Source of the DNA: Saturnia japonica
Lineage: Eukaryota > Arthropoda > Insecta > Lepidoptera > Saturniidae
Assembly: GCA_033032175.1 (NCBI GenBank)
Contig: CM065313.1
Location: 744,001 to 808,000, forward strand
Length of the DNA stretch: 64,000 nt
Direction of reading: 5' to 3'
Positions within the stretch are counted from its first letter, which is position 1. Each line of letters starts with the position of its first letter. This document shows, in pieces, positions 48,431 through 60,344 of this stretch. The notes under the pieces were generated by a model, which was given only the letters and a program-made list of their open reading frames with translations, did no database searches and was not told the DNA's origin. Position numbers and translations under genes: made by a program.

Positions 48431-49899
48431 GTATAAAAAACAATTTAACGTTGTAAGTATAAATAACCATAATTTAATTCAATTAAAATAATGTTTATTT
48501 ATACACCATTAAATAAATTATTTTCACAATAATACAAATTCGATAAAATAAATTCACAATATTATCATTGCTGGCTAACTTCATGATGACGCACTTCCGT
48601 CACGTGATGCGCGCGCGCAGCTTTCAATGTTACTCTCATAAAAACGTGCAAAGTATAACATTAAAAAAAGACAAGGCATGTAGGATGACTAAACATTTAA
48701 TATTATTTATATTATACATGTTATTATATTATTTATTTATTCGATTGTAATCTTAGACCATCAATCCAGTTGGTAATAAATCAAAATAGATTAGAGAGAA
48801 TTATTTTCAAACCCGTAGTCCATTACCGATTGCGTCTATTGTTCACGGCCGGGCAGGCGTGTGCGATCGTATATTCACAGTGAAAGTACGCTCGTCAAAT
48901 AAATCGTAAGGCAAAGCAATTAGCTGCTAAACGGCTGAAATAGCCTTTTCACATGACCTATTGACGCTTAAATTATATTATCCATGTAAAATATCACGAT
49001 TAGGTACCGCATGTAAAGAGAAAATAAAGACAATTAATTGCTTCTCAGAGATGACAATTTTATAACTAAAAATGAAATGAAAAAGAATATGGTAAAACAT
49101 GTATTCATATTTATGTATATTAATTAATTTTATATTATATTAGGTATCTAACACAAACGTGGCCTATATTATAAACCACTGATATATATTTAGACATTTC
49201 CTTTTTTTTTGTATATCTGCGTCTTTTGGATTGACTGATTGAGCTCTATTGATAGGCTATAAAATTATCAACATAATCTTTATGAATAAGGAGTAAAGAT
49301 AAAATAACGAGACTTAATAAATGTGTACGGAACCGCAGGCTCAGCTAATTTCATATAATAATATTGTCACAGTTATGTTTGTAAGAAATATGAAATACTT
49401 ACTTCAGTATAACATTTGTAATTTAATAACAAATTATAATTGATTTATTGTTTTTTTTTCTTATTTTTACAATCAAGATGTTTGTGTACGTAATCGGGGT
49501 GTTTACAAGTAATATAATATTTCATTTGTGTCTAATAAAAAAGATATCTAAATACATTTACCAAATTAATTTATGACTATATTATTTCTATAATCCTCGG
49601 GTTTCCCCCGACTGCTGATTATAATCATTGGTTAATGAGTGGATTTTCCTATATTTATTTATAATCTTTTTTTACGTTAATAAAATTTACGGTGCGATTA
49701 TGTGGTTGTAAATTATTAAAATACATTTATAGCGATAATATCGGGCCGTTGTAGGGCTGGCATGCGGCTAAAGATTGGTTATAAATAATTATAACATAAA
49801 TAACAAACGTGCTGTGTGAATTGTTAGTGATCCCAAACTCGCAAGTTAACACCACACCTACTTGGGTTTCTAGTTTATGTATATTGGGTTGTGTTCCGA
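48431..49899. other. Unassigned stretch
   Basis: A GC-richer patch lies at 48845-48960 ('cacggccgggcaggcgtgtg'). A short patch 'ctcgggtttcccccgactgc' at about 49597 echoes the end of family A repeats. No gene. Confidence 0.25.
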
Positions 49900-50205
49900 G
49901 GAATTATTCGACATGATGTCAACGGCTACTTCCCACTATCGCAACGCTCGCCTTCGCCAGGTATTTCATCCTCACACTTTGGAGTCTAATGGGTCGCGGA
50001 AAGTCCGGTTTCAGAGGACTTTTCTACCGCAAACGCTCCGGAAGTGAAATGAGATCCCTGCTGAGGGTTTTCTAATGGACTACAATATGGGGTTCTTCAA
50101 GAGGGGAGAGAACCAGTTTTTAAAGGTTCGGCAACGTGCATGTAATGCTTCCGGTATTTCAAACGTCCATAGGCTGAAAAGACGTAGAAATGACGATTAA
50201 TAACA
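49900..50205 (+). pseudogene. LINE reverse-transcriptase C-terminal fragment
   Basis: The plus frame gives LFDMMSTATSHYRNARLRQV, then RKVRFQRTFLPQTLRK, a stop, NEIPAEGFLMDYNMGFFKRG and LKVRQRACNASGISNVHRLK. The pattern R-x-x-F-L-P-x-T ... W-N-x-(I/L)-P ... F-K is typical of LINE C-termini; the W is now a stop. 5' truncated. Confidence 0.6.
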
Positions 50206-50451
50206 GATCCTACGTGCATACTCTATGTAAGAGCTTTTGGGTTCCAAAGGATGTATAAATTTTTAAAGTGCGAAATCTTCAGTCGATTAAGGTGCGTCAC
50301 ACGAACACATATATTACGCCGCGACAGCGTCCGAGCCACGCCAGTGCGACATACAACACGACAGCTAAACAAAGAAGACAATAACTCAGTCAGCTCGGCA
50401 TTATCACATTAAAATCGTAATCAACGAGACATAATAACCGACATGAAACTC
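50206..50451. other. Moderate-GC spacer before the tandem duplication
   Basis: The block 50295-50400 ('ccgcgacagcgtccgagcca') is GC-rich, with no frame. The left breakpoint of the duplication follows. Confidence 0.2.
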
Positions 50452-51696
50452 TCAGATGTGTTTTATTATGTCTTTAGACGGCTAAGATGTGGCGTGGAGT
50501 CGAAATTTCAATATTATTTTATATAGAATCAGCTAGTAATTTTGTCAGAATTGCAAAAGTGCTAAATATAACTGTTCATTAAACCACTTTTTGCGATTTA
50601 AATAATCTAGGATTTATATTTGTTACTGAAAAACTTAAGATATTTAAAGGCTGAGTTAAAAAAAAAAAACTTTAGTTTTTCAAGCGCTAGCTAAACATAA
50701 GTAAAATTGGTTATTGGCAAAGAATTTGTAATGTTCGTGGTTTCACATTGTATGAAACGAAAAGTAATAAAGGTTTCTTTTATTTACACATTATGTATCG
50801 TTTGTTTATTTAATGTAAATTGCAATATCACAAATAAGGTTCGTTGATATAATATGTACACCATAATAGGATATACTGTTGTAGTCAGTAAAATAGTCTA
50901 TGGTTGATTTGATGTATGGTGACATTTGATTTTTGAAAATGACTATTCTGTTCCAAACAAATTTTCTTCGCCTAAGCAAGTATGTAAGAGTTAATAAAGT
51001 ATTGTCTTATCATAATCGGATCTTTATTTTCAAGTCCTAACATATACAATCAGTACTTGTTAACAATATAGTTTTGCACTTATGTCATATAGTAGGAACC
51101 AGATTTAAATAAAAAAGTTACTTAGGGTTAAGTTATTATTGTTATTATTATTTTTTGATCTTTTACCTGTATTTGTACTGTATGAAATAAAATAAATAAT
51201 AACGATATATGACATATAACTGAATATTTATATACCCGTTAAGACATAAATAAATACCGGTATGATGGTGAACAATGGCGATGGAATTTGGCACCGGGGA
51301 TGGCCGTTATTTCACCAAAACTCTAGTGGTAGTCATTTTGCTGAGCTATAAAAATATATTTTCAAATAATGTAATTAAATATTTGTATATAAATATTGTA
51401 AGAAACAGGTGAGGTTTAGGCAAATTCCGAAAGTGAACTAGACCAAGAGGAAGAAGATGACATCCTCTTACAATTAGACAGGACAATAAAAATGATATTA
51501 TAATTTTACTTTTCTTAAATGTTGATAACGTGAAATTGGTTGTATCACGTGGTTGGTGATGTTGGTTTGGTAATATAAATTTTTTTTTTCTCATTTTGGC
51601 TGTAGCAAAAAACGTTAAATAAATGCACTTAAAATGTACTTGTTGAACAGATGAAAACCATTTATATACAAAATCACATTTTTTTTATATCAAATA

Positions 51697-52236
51697 GTCG
51701 GGGAAAATGTATTTTCGCATAACGTAGGTATAAACTTGTTATAAAATTTCTTTGGCTGTACTAAATGTATCTGGCTGGTTTTGGTATGAGATAAAAAGGT
51801 TACATTAAAAATTAAAAATTACAAAAGAAAAAAGTTGTTTCCCGCTATCTTTCATTTGTTTTTCTTTCTGAAAAATAAGTGAATCTAATGAAGAAATTCG
51901 ATAAATTTTAAAATATTATTACAAAAAACGCAGAAATGCAACTCAAGCAGTGATTATTAATTTGTGATGTTTATAGACCTAATGCAATATCAGTAAGAGT
52001 TGCACAAAGTTGGTTCAAACGTTTTCAGTCCGGAAATTTTGATGTTGAAAATGCATCTCGATCTGGTTGCTACGATGTAGCTGAAGAACTGGAAATTGAC
52101 CACGAAACAGGTTTAACCCATTTGAAGAAAGCTCGATATTTGAGTGACACACGAGCTCACTGAAAGAAACATAATGAACCGTGTACTCATTTAAGATTAA
52201 TTATTAAGACGTAATGAAACCGAGCCGTTTTTGAAG
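51697..52236 (+). mobile_element. Mariner element 5' part, copy 1 (interrupted)
   Basis: The left terminal inverted repeat starts 'gtcggggaaaatgtattttc' after TA. The decayed transposase N-terminus includes RVAQSWFKRFQSGNFDVENA and DVAEELEIDHET. It stops at '...gccgtttttgaag', where the poly(T) of the R1-clade element begins. It lacks 18 bp present in copy 2, apparently a loss between repeated 'aaagct'. Confidence 0.8.
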
Positions 52237-53268
52237 TTTTTTTTTTTTTTTTTTTGTTAACGCGGAGTGGAAAACCCGTCATGGGTACACACTCGAATGG
52301 GGGGTCGAGTGGTTATGTGAGACTCATACTCACTAAAAAACTCCGCGGTGTACAGCCGCCCCATACTGGGGCGACGCGGGCACTGCGCTGGCATTCTGCC
52401 GCGCCGCCCCGGAGGCCGACCCGGCTAACTGGGCCCCGGCCTAGTTAGGAGACAGCTATGTACACGATAGCCGTCTCCTCCTCCTGCCGAACCAGTGCAA
52501 TGAGAAGACGGGCCCCCCCCGTCCCGTCTCCTCTGGTTCGGCTAGGGTGGCGGGAGTTGACGGGTAAACCGCCTCCTCCTACCACCCGTTCTTCTTTGGC
52601 GGAGAGGGCCTCTCAGGGGATCCCTCTCGCGAACCCTCTCCGCAGCCTCCTTCTGCGAGATGACGTCCTCGCAGAAGGAGGCCATCGCCGTCCATGCTTG
52701 CTCGCTGCCGAGCATGGCTTTTACCACACTCGGCAGCGAGAGATCTCCCTCAACAGCTAAGGCCAGACTGCGGCGCTGCTCCACCCACGCAGCACACTCA
52801 GACAGAGTGTGCTGCGCCGTGTCTTCTACAGCCCCGCACTCGTGGCACGCAGTGTTTGACTCCCTCCTTGCAATCTTGTGCAGGTACCATCCGAAGCAAC
52901 CATGTCCGGATAGTACCTGCACAAGTCTAAAGCTCAGGGAGCCACGCTCCCTGTTGCTCCATTCCCGGAGGACCGGGCGGACAGCGTCTATGGTATAACG
53001 TCCATAGCGCGCGTCCGCCAGGTCCTCCTCCCACCTCTTAAAAACATCCTCCAGGGCCTCCCTCCGGACCCGGTCTACCTCTGTGGGAGCTGGGGGCTCC
53101 CCTAACTCTCTCCCCGCCACCGTGAACCTGTACACGGCGGCGAGCACCTCCGCCTCCAACTCCTACGGCGGGGAGCCGGCAAGGAAGCAGGCCGCCCCCG
53201 CGGACACCGATCGGTATCCGCGAATGGCTCTCAGCGCCACGATACACTGCGTAGAACGCAGCACGCGT
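52237..53268 (-). pseudogene. R1-clade LINE 3' half, copy 1
   Basis: The minus strand ends in a 19-base poly(A) (poly(T) at 52237-52255) after an intact GC-rich 3' UTR. The frame 53159-52542 gives the C-terminal part (WEEDLADARYGRYTIDAVRP; zinc knuckle CHECGAVEDTAQHTLSEC, Cx2Cx8Hx4C; SFCEDVISQKEAAERV). A TAG at the position of a conserved Trp ends the upstream reverse-transcriptase frame. The element is cut off at 53268 by the duplication breakpoint. Confidence 0.85.
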
Positions 53269-56167
53269 CAGATGTGTTTTATTATGTCTTTAGACGGCTA
53301 AGATGTGGCGTGGAGTCGAAATTTCAATATTATTTTATATAGAATCGGCTAGTAATTTTGTCAGAATTGCAAAAGTGCTAAATATAACTGTTCATTAAAC
53401 CACTTTTTGCGATTTAAATAATCTAGGATTTATATTTGTTACTGAAAAACTTAAGATATTTAAGGGCTGAGTTAAAAAAAAAACTTTAGTTTTTCAAGCG
53501 CTAGCTAAACATAAGTAAAATTGGTTATTGGCAAAGAATTTGTAATGTTCGTGGTTTCACATTGTATGAAACGAAAAGTAATAAAGGTTTCTTTCATTTA
53601 CACATTATGTATCATTTGTTTATTTAATGTAAATTGCAATAACACAAATAAGGTTCGTTGATATAATATGTACACGATAATAGGATATACTGTTGTAGTC
53701 AGTAAAATAGTCTATGGTTGATTTGATGTATGGTGACATTTGATTTTTGAAAATGACTGTTCTGTTCCAAACAAATTTTCTTCGCCTAAGCAAGTATGTA
53801 AGAGTTAATAAAGTATTGTCTTATCATAATCGGATCTTTATTTTCAAGTCCTAACATATACAATCAGTACTTGTTAACAATATAGTTTTGCACTTATGTC
53901 ATTCAATAGGAACCAGATTTAAATTAAAAAGTTACTTAGGGTTAAGTTATTATTGTTATTATTATTTTTTGATCTTTTACCTGTATTTGTGCTGTATGAA
54001 ATAAAATAAATAATAACGATATATGACATATAACTGAATATTTATATACCCGTTAAGACATAAATAAATAAATACCGGTATGATGGTGAACAATGGCGAT
54101 GGAATTTGGCACCGGGGATGGCCGTTATTTCACCATAACTCTAGTGGTAGTCATTTTGCTGAGCTATAAAAATATATTTTCAAATAATGTAATTAAATAT
54201 TTGTATATAAATATTGTAAGAAACAGGTGAGGTTTAGGCAAATTCCGAAAGTGAAATAGACCAAGAGGAAGAAGATGACATCCTCTTACAATTAGACAGG
54301 ACAATAAAAATGATATTATAATTTTACTTTTCTTAAATGTTGATAACGTGAAATTGGTTATATCACGTGGTTGGTGATGTTGGTTTGGTAATATCAAAAA
54401 ATATTTTTTCTCATTTTGGCTGTAGCAAAAAACGTTAAATAAATGCACTTAAAATGTACTTGTTGAACAGATGAAAACCATTTATATACAAAATCACATT
54501 TTTTTTATATCAAATAGTCAGGGAAAATGTATTTTCGCATAACGTAGGTATAAACTTGTTATAAAATTTCTTTGGCTGTACTAAATGTATCTGGCTGGTT
54601 TTGGTATGAGATAAAAAGGTTACATTAAAAATTAAAAATTACAAAAGAAAAAAGTTGTTTCCCGCTATCTTTCATTTGTTTTTCTTTCTGTAAAAATAAG
54701 TGAATCTAATGAAGAAATTCGATAAATTTTAAAATATTATTACAAAAAACGCAGAAATGCAACTCAAGCAGTGATTATTAATTTGTGATGTTTATAGACC
54801 TAATGCAATATCAGTAAGAGTTGCACAAAGTTGGTTCAAACGTTTTCAGTCCGGAAATTTTGATGTTGAAAATGCATCTCGATCTGGTTGCTACGATGTA
54901 GCTGAAGAACTGGAAATTGACCACGAAACAGTTTTAACCCATTTGAAGAAAGCTAGGCTATACCAAAAAGCTCGATATTTGAGTGACACACGAGCTCACT
55001 GAAAGAAACATAATGAACCGTTTACTCATTTAAGATTAATTATTGAGACGTAATGAAACCGAGCCGTTTTTGAAGAGATTTATAACTGGCAATGACAAGT
55101 GGATTACATACGACAAGAACGTTGGAAAACGGGCGTAGTCTAAGGTTGGCCAGGCTTCACAAACTGTGGCTAAAAACCTGGGCTAAGGTCGAAGTGGTTA
55201 TGTGTAGGAGGCTTCATACTCACTTTACCAAAAACTCCGCGGTGTACAGCCTGCCCAATACTGGGGCTAAAGACGCGTGGCACTGCGCTGGCATTCTGCC
55301 GCGCCGCCCCGGAGGCCGACCCGGCTAACTGGGCCCCGGCCTAGTTAGGAGACAGCTATGTACACGATAGCCGTCTCCTCCTCCTGCCGAACCAGTGCAA
55401 TGAGAAGACGGGCCCCCCCCGTCCCGTCTCCTCTGGTTCGGCTAGGGTGGCGGGAGTTGACGGGTAAACCGCCTCCTCCTACCACCCGTTCTTCTTTGGC
55501 GGAGAGGGCCTCTCAGGGGATCCCTCTCGCGAACCCTCTCCGCAGCCTCCTTCTGCGAGATGACGTCCTCGCAGAAGGAGGCCATCGCCGTCCATGCTTG
55601 CTCGCTGCCGAGCATGGCTTTTACCACACTCGGCAGCGAGAGATCTCCCTCAACAGCTAAGGCCAGACTGCGGCGCTGCTCCACCCACGCAGCACACTCA
55701 GACAGAGTGTGCTGCGCCGTGTCTTCTACAGCCCCGCACTCGTGGCACGCAGTGTTTGACTCCCTCCTTGCAATCTTGTGCAGGTACCATCCGAAGCAAC
55801 CATGTCCGGATAGTACCTGCACAAGTCTAAAGCTCAGGGAGCCACGCTCCCTGTTGCTCCATTCCCGGAGGACCGGGCGGACAGCGTCTATGGTATAACG
55901 TCCATAGCGCGCGTCCGCCAGGTCCTCCTCCCACCTCTTAAAAACATCCTCCAGGGCCTCCCTCCGGACCCGGTCTACCTCTGTGGGAGCTGGGGGCTCC
56001 CCTAACTCTCTCCCCGCCACCGTGAACCTGTACACGGCGGCGAGCACCTCCGCCTCCAACTCCTACGGCGGGGAGCCGGCAAGGAAGCAGGCCGCCCCCG
56101 CGGACACCGATCGGTATCCGCGAATGGCTCTCAGCGCCACGATACACTGCGTAGAACGCAGCACGCG
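53269..56167. repeat. Tandem duplication, copy 2
   Basis: Direct repeat of 50452-53268. By eye, the AT-rich and mariner part (53269-55075) carries about 20 substitutions plus several indels against copy 1, roughly 1%. The R1 part (about 55340-56167) appears identical over ~830 bp. At the end of the repeat, copy 2 continues into R1 sequence that copy 1 lacks. Confidence 0.9.
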
Positions 56168-57272
56168 TCTGTTCGTGGCGCTGAGAGCATCTACCCAGAT
56201 CGGTGCCCCGTAGACGGCCATGCTCCTCACCACCCCCGCAAACAGACGGCGGCAGCTCGCGCCCGGCCCTCTCGAGTTCGGAAGAAGCCGTCCGAGAGCC
56301 GCCGCCGCCCCCACTATCCGCGGTTCGAGTCCCTTGAAGTGGGACTCGAACCGCCATCGCCCGTCCAGGGTGAGGCCCAGATATTTCATCTGGGCCCCAA
56401 CCCGGACCCTAACATTCTCTACATATATGTGAGCCCCAGGAGGCGGCCCACACCGAGGCCCATGAAACAGAATGGCCTCGGTCTTCTCGGCCGCCACCCT
56501 GAGACCCAACGCCTTTATGCGCCCGACCACAAGTGCAACGCCCTCTGTGGCCAGGCGCGCCACCTCCTCAAATCTTCCCCCCCGGGCCACGACTAGGGTG
56601 TCGGCCGCGTAGCATAGCACTCGCAACCCCGAAGGGAGGGCTACGCGGAGCACCCAGTCGTAGCCCATGTTCCACAGGAGCGGCCCCAACACCGACCCCA
56701 GTGGAACACCGCACCCAATGTGGCGCCGGACCACTCTACCTCCGCCGTCCACGAAGGCGACCTCCCTGCCCTGGAGGTAGTCCCCCAACAGTCGCCGCAG
56801 GTACGAGGGCACTCCGAAAAACCGGAGCGCCTCCCGTATAACACCGTGCGCCAGACTGTTGAAGGCGTTGGCGATGTCGATTGACACCGCCAACAACCTA
56901 TCTCCCCCCTCGGTCGCCTCCACGGACCACTCCTTCAGGGTGGAGAGGGCGTCCAGCGTTGAACGCCCTCTCCAGAAACCGAACTGCCGGTCCGAAAGTA
57001 CCGGCCCAACTTCCTCCATGTGCCGGACGACACGAGACGCCAGGATGCGCTCCAGCATCTTCCCCGTGTCGTCCAGCAGCACGAGGGGCCGGTACGAGGA
57101 CGGGCAGTCCGGGGGGCGACCCTCCTTCGCCAGAAGGCAGAGTCGCCCCACCTTCCAGAGCTTCGGGAACCTTCCAGCCGACAAATAGCGGTTGAAAAGC
57201 TCCCGAAGCTCTCCCCCCATGTGGTCCAACGCCACACACAACACCCGGCCCGGAACTCCATCCGGGCCTGGC
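55187..57272 (-). mobile_element. R1-clade LINE, 5'-truncated, inserted in mariner
   Basis: It starts (5' side, high coordinate) inside the reverse-transcriptase domain at ATPGPDGVPGRV, where GCCAC is shared by element and target. It ends in the 3' UTR without the terminal ~60 bp and poly(A) seen in copy 1. 'gtggctaaaaacctgggcta' at 55166-55186 and a 4-A longer version at 57273-57297 flank it like a target duplication. The first ~110 bp (55187-55300) carry many small insertions relative to copy 1. Confidence 0.8.
55442..57271 (-). pseudogene. R1-clade reverse transcriptase with nonsense codon and YAAD motif
   Basis: From ATPGPDG the frame runs to a TAG at 56060-56062 that replaces the Trp of SPxWELE (the Trp is intact in the copy at 24749). 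It then continues in frame for 205 codons to 55442. In the 393-codon upper part counted from the Met at 57244: YRPLVLLDDTGKMLERILAS near residue 51, SIDIANAFNSL (motif A, Asp kept) near 121, GVPLGSVLGPLLWN (motif B, Q to L) near 179, and CYAADTLVV (motif C) near 211, where YADD has become YAAD, so a catalytic Asp is lost. The C-terminal zinc knuckle is intact. The endonuclease and ORF1 are absent. Confidence 0.85.
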
Positions 57273-57827
57273 GTGGCTAAAAAAAAACCTGGGCTAACTT
57301 AAAATAAGGTGAAGCTTTGTGTATGGTGTTACTGGAAGGGCATAGTTCATTATGAGCTTTTACCACCCAGCAAAACCATCGATTATGATCTCTATTGCCA
57401 AAAACTGATGAGATTAAAAGAAGCAGTTGAGAGAAAGCGGCCGGAATTGATCAACAGGAAGGGTGTGGTCTCTAATCACGATAACGCTAGACCACAAACA
57501 TCTTTAGCCACTCAGCAAAAATTAAGAGAGTTTGGATGGGCATCCACCTTATAGCCCTGACCTTGTACCTTCTATTTTCACCTTTTTCGGACTCTCAGAA
57601 TTCTTTACATTTTTTACGGTTGAGGACTGGCAAAACAATTTGTCGCGTTTTTTATATCAGAAGACCCAAAGTTTCTACAGGAACGAGATCATGTCTGTAC
57701 CTACAAAATGGCAGAAAGTTATTGAACAAAACGGCACATATATATATTGTAAATATATGTAAATAAACTTTCAAAAAAATGTCTTGAGTTTTCATATAAA
57801 AATGCGAAGAAACTTTTCCCCGACCTA

Positions 57828-58289
57828 TTATATATCATCATATTATCAAATATAGGAAAACCTTTATAAGCATAATATGGTAGTTTTCGAACATTCTGAG
57901 TAGATTCTAGAGAATGCCGTATCAAGCAAATTAAGCAATTTAAAGTATTAAATTCATTAAAATAAAATAAAATGTCAAAGCGGCTCAATTGCAGGCCGCA
58001 TTCCACGTCCCGCCCGCGCACGGAGGCCGCTGAACAGTGATTTATCACGAATATTCATTTCAACAGGCTCGCTGTCAGATCGCGCGCGATTGCAGCCGCG
58101 ATTTATGTCGTGCGGTACCGCACCCGCCCCGCGCTCACCCCGTGGCCCGTCCGCGACAGTGTGTGGGTGCCTTTTGTAAAGGTTAGTCGTGACACGAGTC
58201 ATGATGGTATAAAGCTATAATGCGCTGGTATTACTGAAAAATATGTACATTTTTCCAAATATGCATAAAGGATTGTTGTTTTTTGTGAT
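57828..58289. other. AT-rich flank and CpG-rich island
   Basis: 57975-58165 is very GC- and CpG-rich ('ccgcattccacgtcccgccc', 'gcacccgccccgcgctcacc'). It is followed by 'ttttgtaaaggttagtcgtg', which contains possible splice-donor sequences. It could be a promoter or first exon. No protein frame is convincing (a 75-codon minus frame is composition-driven). Confidence 0.3.
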
Positions 58290-58665
58290 ACTAGCGATTC
58301 CCCGCGGCTCCGCATCCGTTTATTACTCAGCAATTTTATTTACTCACACATTTATTAATATAGATTACTTGATAGTTTAATGGATTTCCACTTTAAAAAA
58401 TCATATTTTAAAATAACTTTAATTATGATAACGATATTTTTTAAAAGATATTATTATAGATTTTTGAATTTTTATCTATTATATTAATCAATATCTGGGC
58501 GAACGAGCTGTGCTCGGTGTTATATAAACAAAAAAAGAAAAACACCTATGGTAAACTTGGAATGTAAAACATTATCTAAATGCAAAGTTTCATCGAAATC
58601 ACTGGAGCCGTTTCCGAGAAACCAGAAATATATATACACTAGAATGGCTCACTTAATATAATAAG
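58290..58665 (+). repeat. Interspersed repeat (family B copy 2 with 'actagc' end)
   Basis: It starts 'actagcgattccccgcggct' and ends with 'gtttcatcgaaatcactgga', 'gccgtttccgagaaacc'. Blocks 'aaacttggaatgtaaaacat' match 38050-38245 in reverse orientation. Confidence 0.6.
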
Positions 58666-60344
58666 ATATATTTCGAAAGACATCCACTACTGAACACACA
58701 CAAAAGTTATTGGGTACAAACATTAAAATATCTTTAAACAATATTTTTTGGAACGAAGTTCCTTACGGCAGGCTTGGAGGGGAAAGGGATTTTGCTGCGC
58801 GACCGAACTGAAAAAAATGTGATAGTAAAACCGTAAGAAAAAATCCGTGGAAAAAAGTGCGTGGAATAAAACCGTTAAATGAAACGTGCGCAGGCGCGAC
58901 AGTCGCATACACAAGCGAGTAGTGTATAATACCTTTCTCTTTCTCCCTCTTTGTTTTATTATTTTCTTATCATTTTTTTTATTTTAAGTAATTTATTATT
59001 TCCTAAAATACTGAATTTCCTAAATACTTTCTTGTACTTAAATAAAAACTAATCAGCAAAATTTAAGAGAAAAATCAAGAAAACCTACATAAAATTGAGC
59101 ACGATTTTTTTTTGCAATTTGTGTCGATTCTACATTAATAATTTTAATAGAATTTTCTATATCAGAAGCGTTTAATACGATGTGTCGATGTCCTAACGCA
59201 GAGCCAGTCCGTGCAACTTTGTTGACGATATGATTTACAACGTACTGGTTGTTTACCAGTCATCAACTGTATGTTATACAGGCCTGCACTGATAATTCTG
59301 TCCACGTGATTACTTTTATCTGTCAGGATTATCATAATGTGCAGCCATCATAATTGTAAACGGGCAAATCAATTTCTTAGGCATGCCATACGTTGAGGTG
59401 ATTTAATACACATGAACATTTTCCGTGGTATTAAAATAACAAATGTGGCGAATAAAATTTGAAGAGTATTTTAGTATCGCTAACATATGCTCATAAAAAA
59501 TAGCCTTATTCGATCTATTTAAATTGAAATAAATTTAGAGGTATTTTCAGTAGCAAATAACATTATTATGATCATACTATTACGCGGTTTTAGTTGGCAG
59601 TACGTGTCCGCATTTATACATCGTACAAATAAACATCAACTACTACTACTACACATCAGATGGTGACGGTGATCCTCGGTCAACCTTTCCACAGATTCTT
59701 ATTCTCATGATGTAGATTCTACTGAACAAATTGGATAATCGTTTTTAAGGCATATAGGTAGCTGTATACATATTTCAAATGTATCATTTCACAGTCGTTT
59801 AAGACATCATCATTTTTGTTTTGAGATTTAAATAGTTAGTCGATTATGATAGCATGGTAAGCGTAAATTAAATGTTGACACTCTCAGTTATATTTGCCAC
59901 AAAGCAAATGTAGTAAAAACTGATCTAAAGCAAAAAATCTGCCTTACATAATATAATTCGGTATATATACGTTTCTCGCTGTTTTGAAATCTCGATTCAA
60001 GCGCTTTAAACATTTGGTCGTATAAATTAATTTCCACTAATCAATATTTCATTTAGTGTCCACATTAGCATTGGATAAACAACGCCGCTTGCAAATCGAC
60101 AAAGAAAATAAATCAAATATCGACTCCACAAACTGATATTATAGCTTGGGTTTGGTTGGGATCATATTGCGATTCGTATTGTAAACCTGATGATATATGC
60201 GTAACTCAATAAAATTAACAAAAGTTTATATCAAGAGTTAAAAATTTAAAAGAGACATTGAAAAATTTAGTTTCTTTAAGGTGATTATCTTATCGACGAG
60301 ATAGAGATAGACAAACATCTTAGCATTCCATGAATTCACCGTGC
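58666..60344. other. Unassigned AT-rich stretch
   Basis: No frame beyond 63 codons. A cluster of short blocks at about 59640-59700 ('actactactactacacatca', 'gatggtgacggtgatcctcg') is moderately GC-rich. Nothing else recognised. Confidence 0.2.

Larger units (their letters stand above)
50452..53268. repeat. Tandem duplication, copy 1
   Basis: It runs from 'tcagatgtgttttattatgt' to 'gaacgcagcacgcg'. The same starting sequence recurs immediately at 53269. It comprises ~1.25 kb of AT-rich DNA of unknown origin (with 'aataaag'-type signals), the 5' part of a mariner element, then the 3' half of an R1-clade LINE. The join shares only 'tc' between the two breakpoints. Confidence 0.9.
54517..57825 (+). 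mobile_element. Mariner element, copy 2, split by an R1-clade LINE
   Basis: The left end follows TA at 54515 and the right end precedes TA at 57826. The right terminal inverted repeat on the minus strand reads 'ggtcggggaaaagtttcttc' against 'gtcagggaaaatgtattttc' on the left. The transposase is in pieces: DVAEELEIDHETVLTHLKKA, ITGNDKWITYDKNVGKR, then, after the LINE, HYELLPPSKTIDYDLYCQKL, RKGVVSNHDNARPQTSLATQ (second Asp kept) and SPDLVPSIFTFF, where the third Asp of SPDLxPSD is replaced. Best fit: DD34D mariner near the cecropia/Hsmar1 group. Inactive. Confidence 0.85.

Noticed and set aside
52660..52998. Plus-strand frames of up to 112 codons over the R1-clade LINE (also at 55560-55898 and 56533-57280)
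   Set aside because: Antisense shadows of GC-rich reverse-transcriptase coding sequence.
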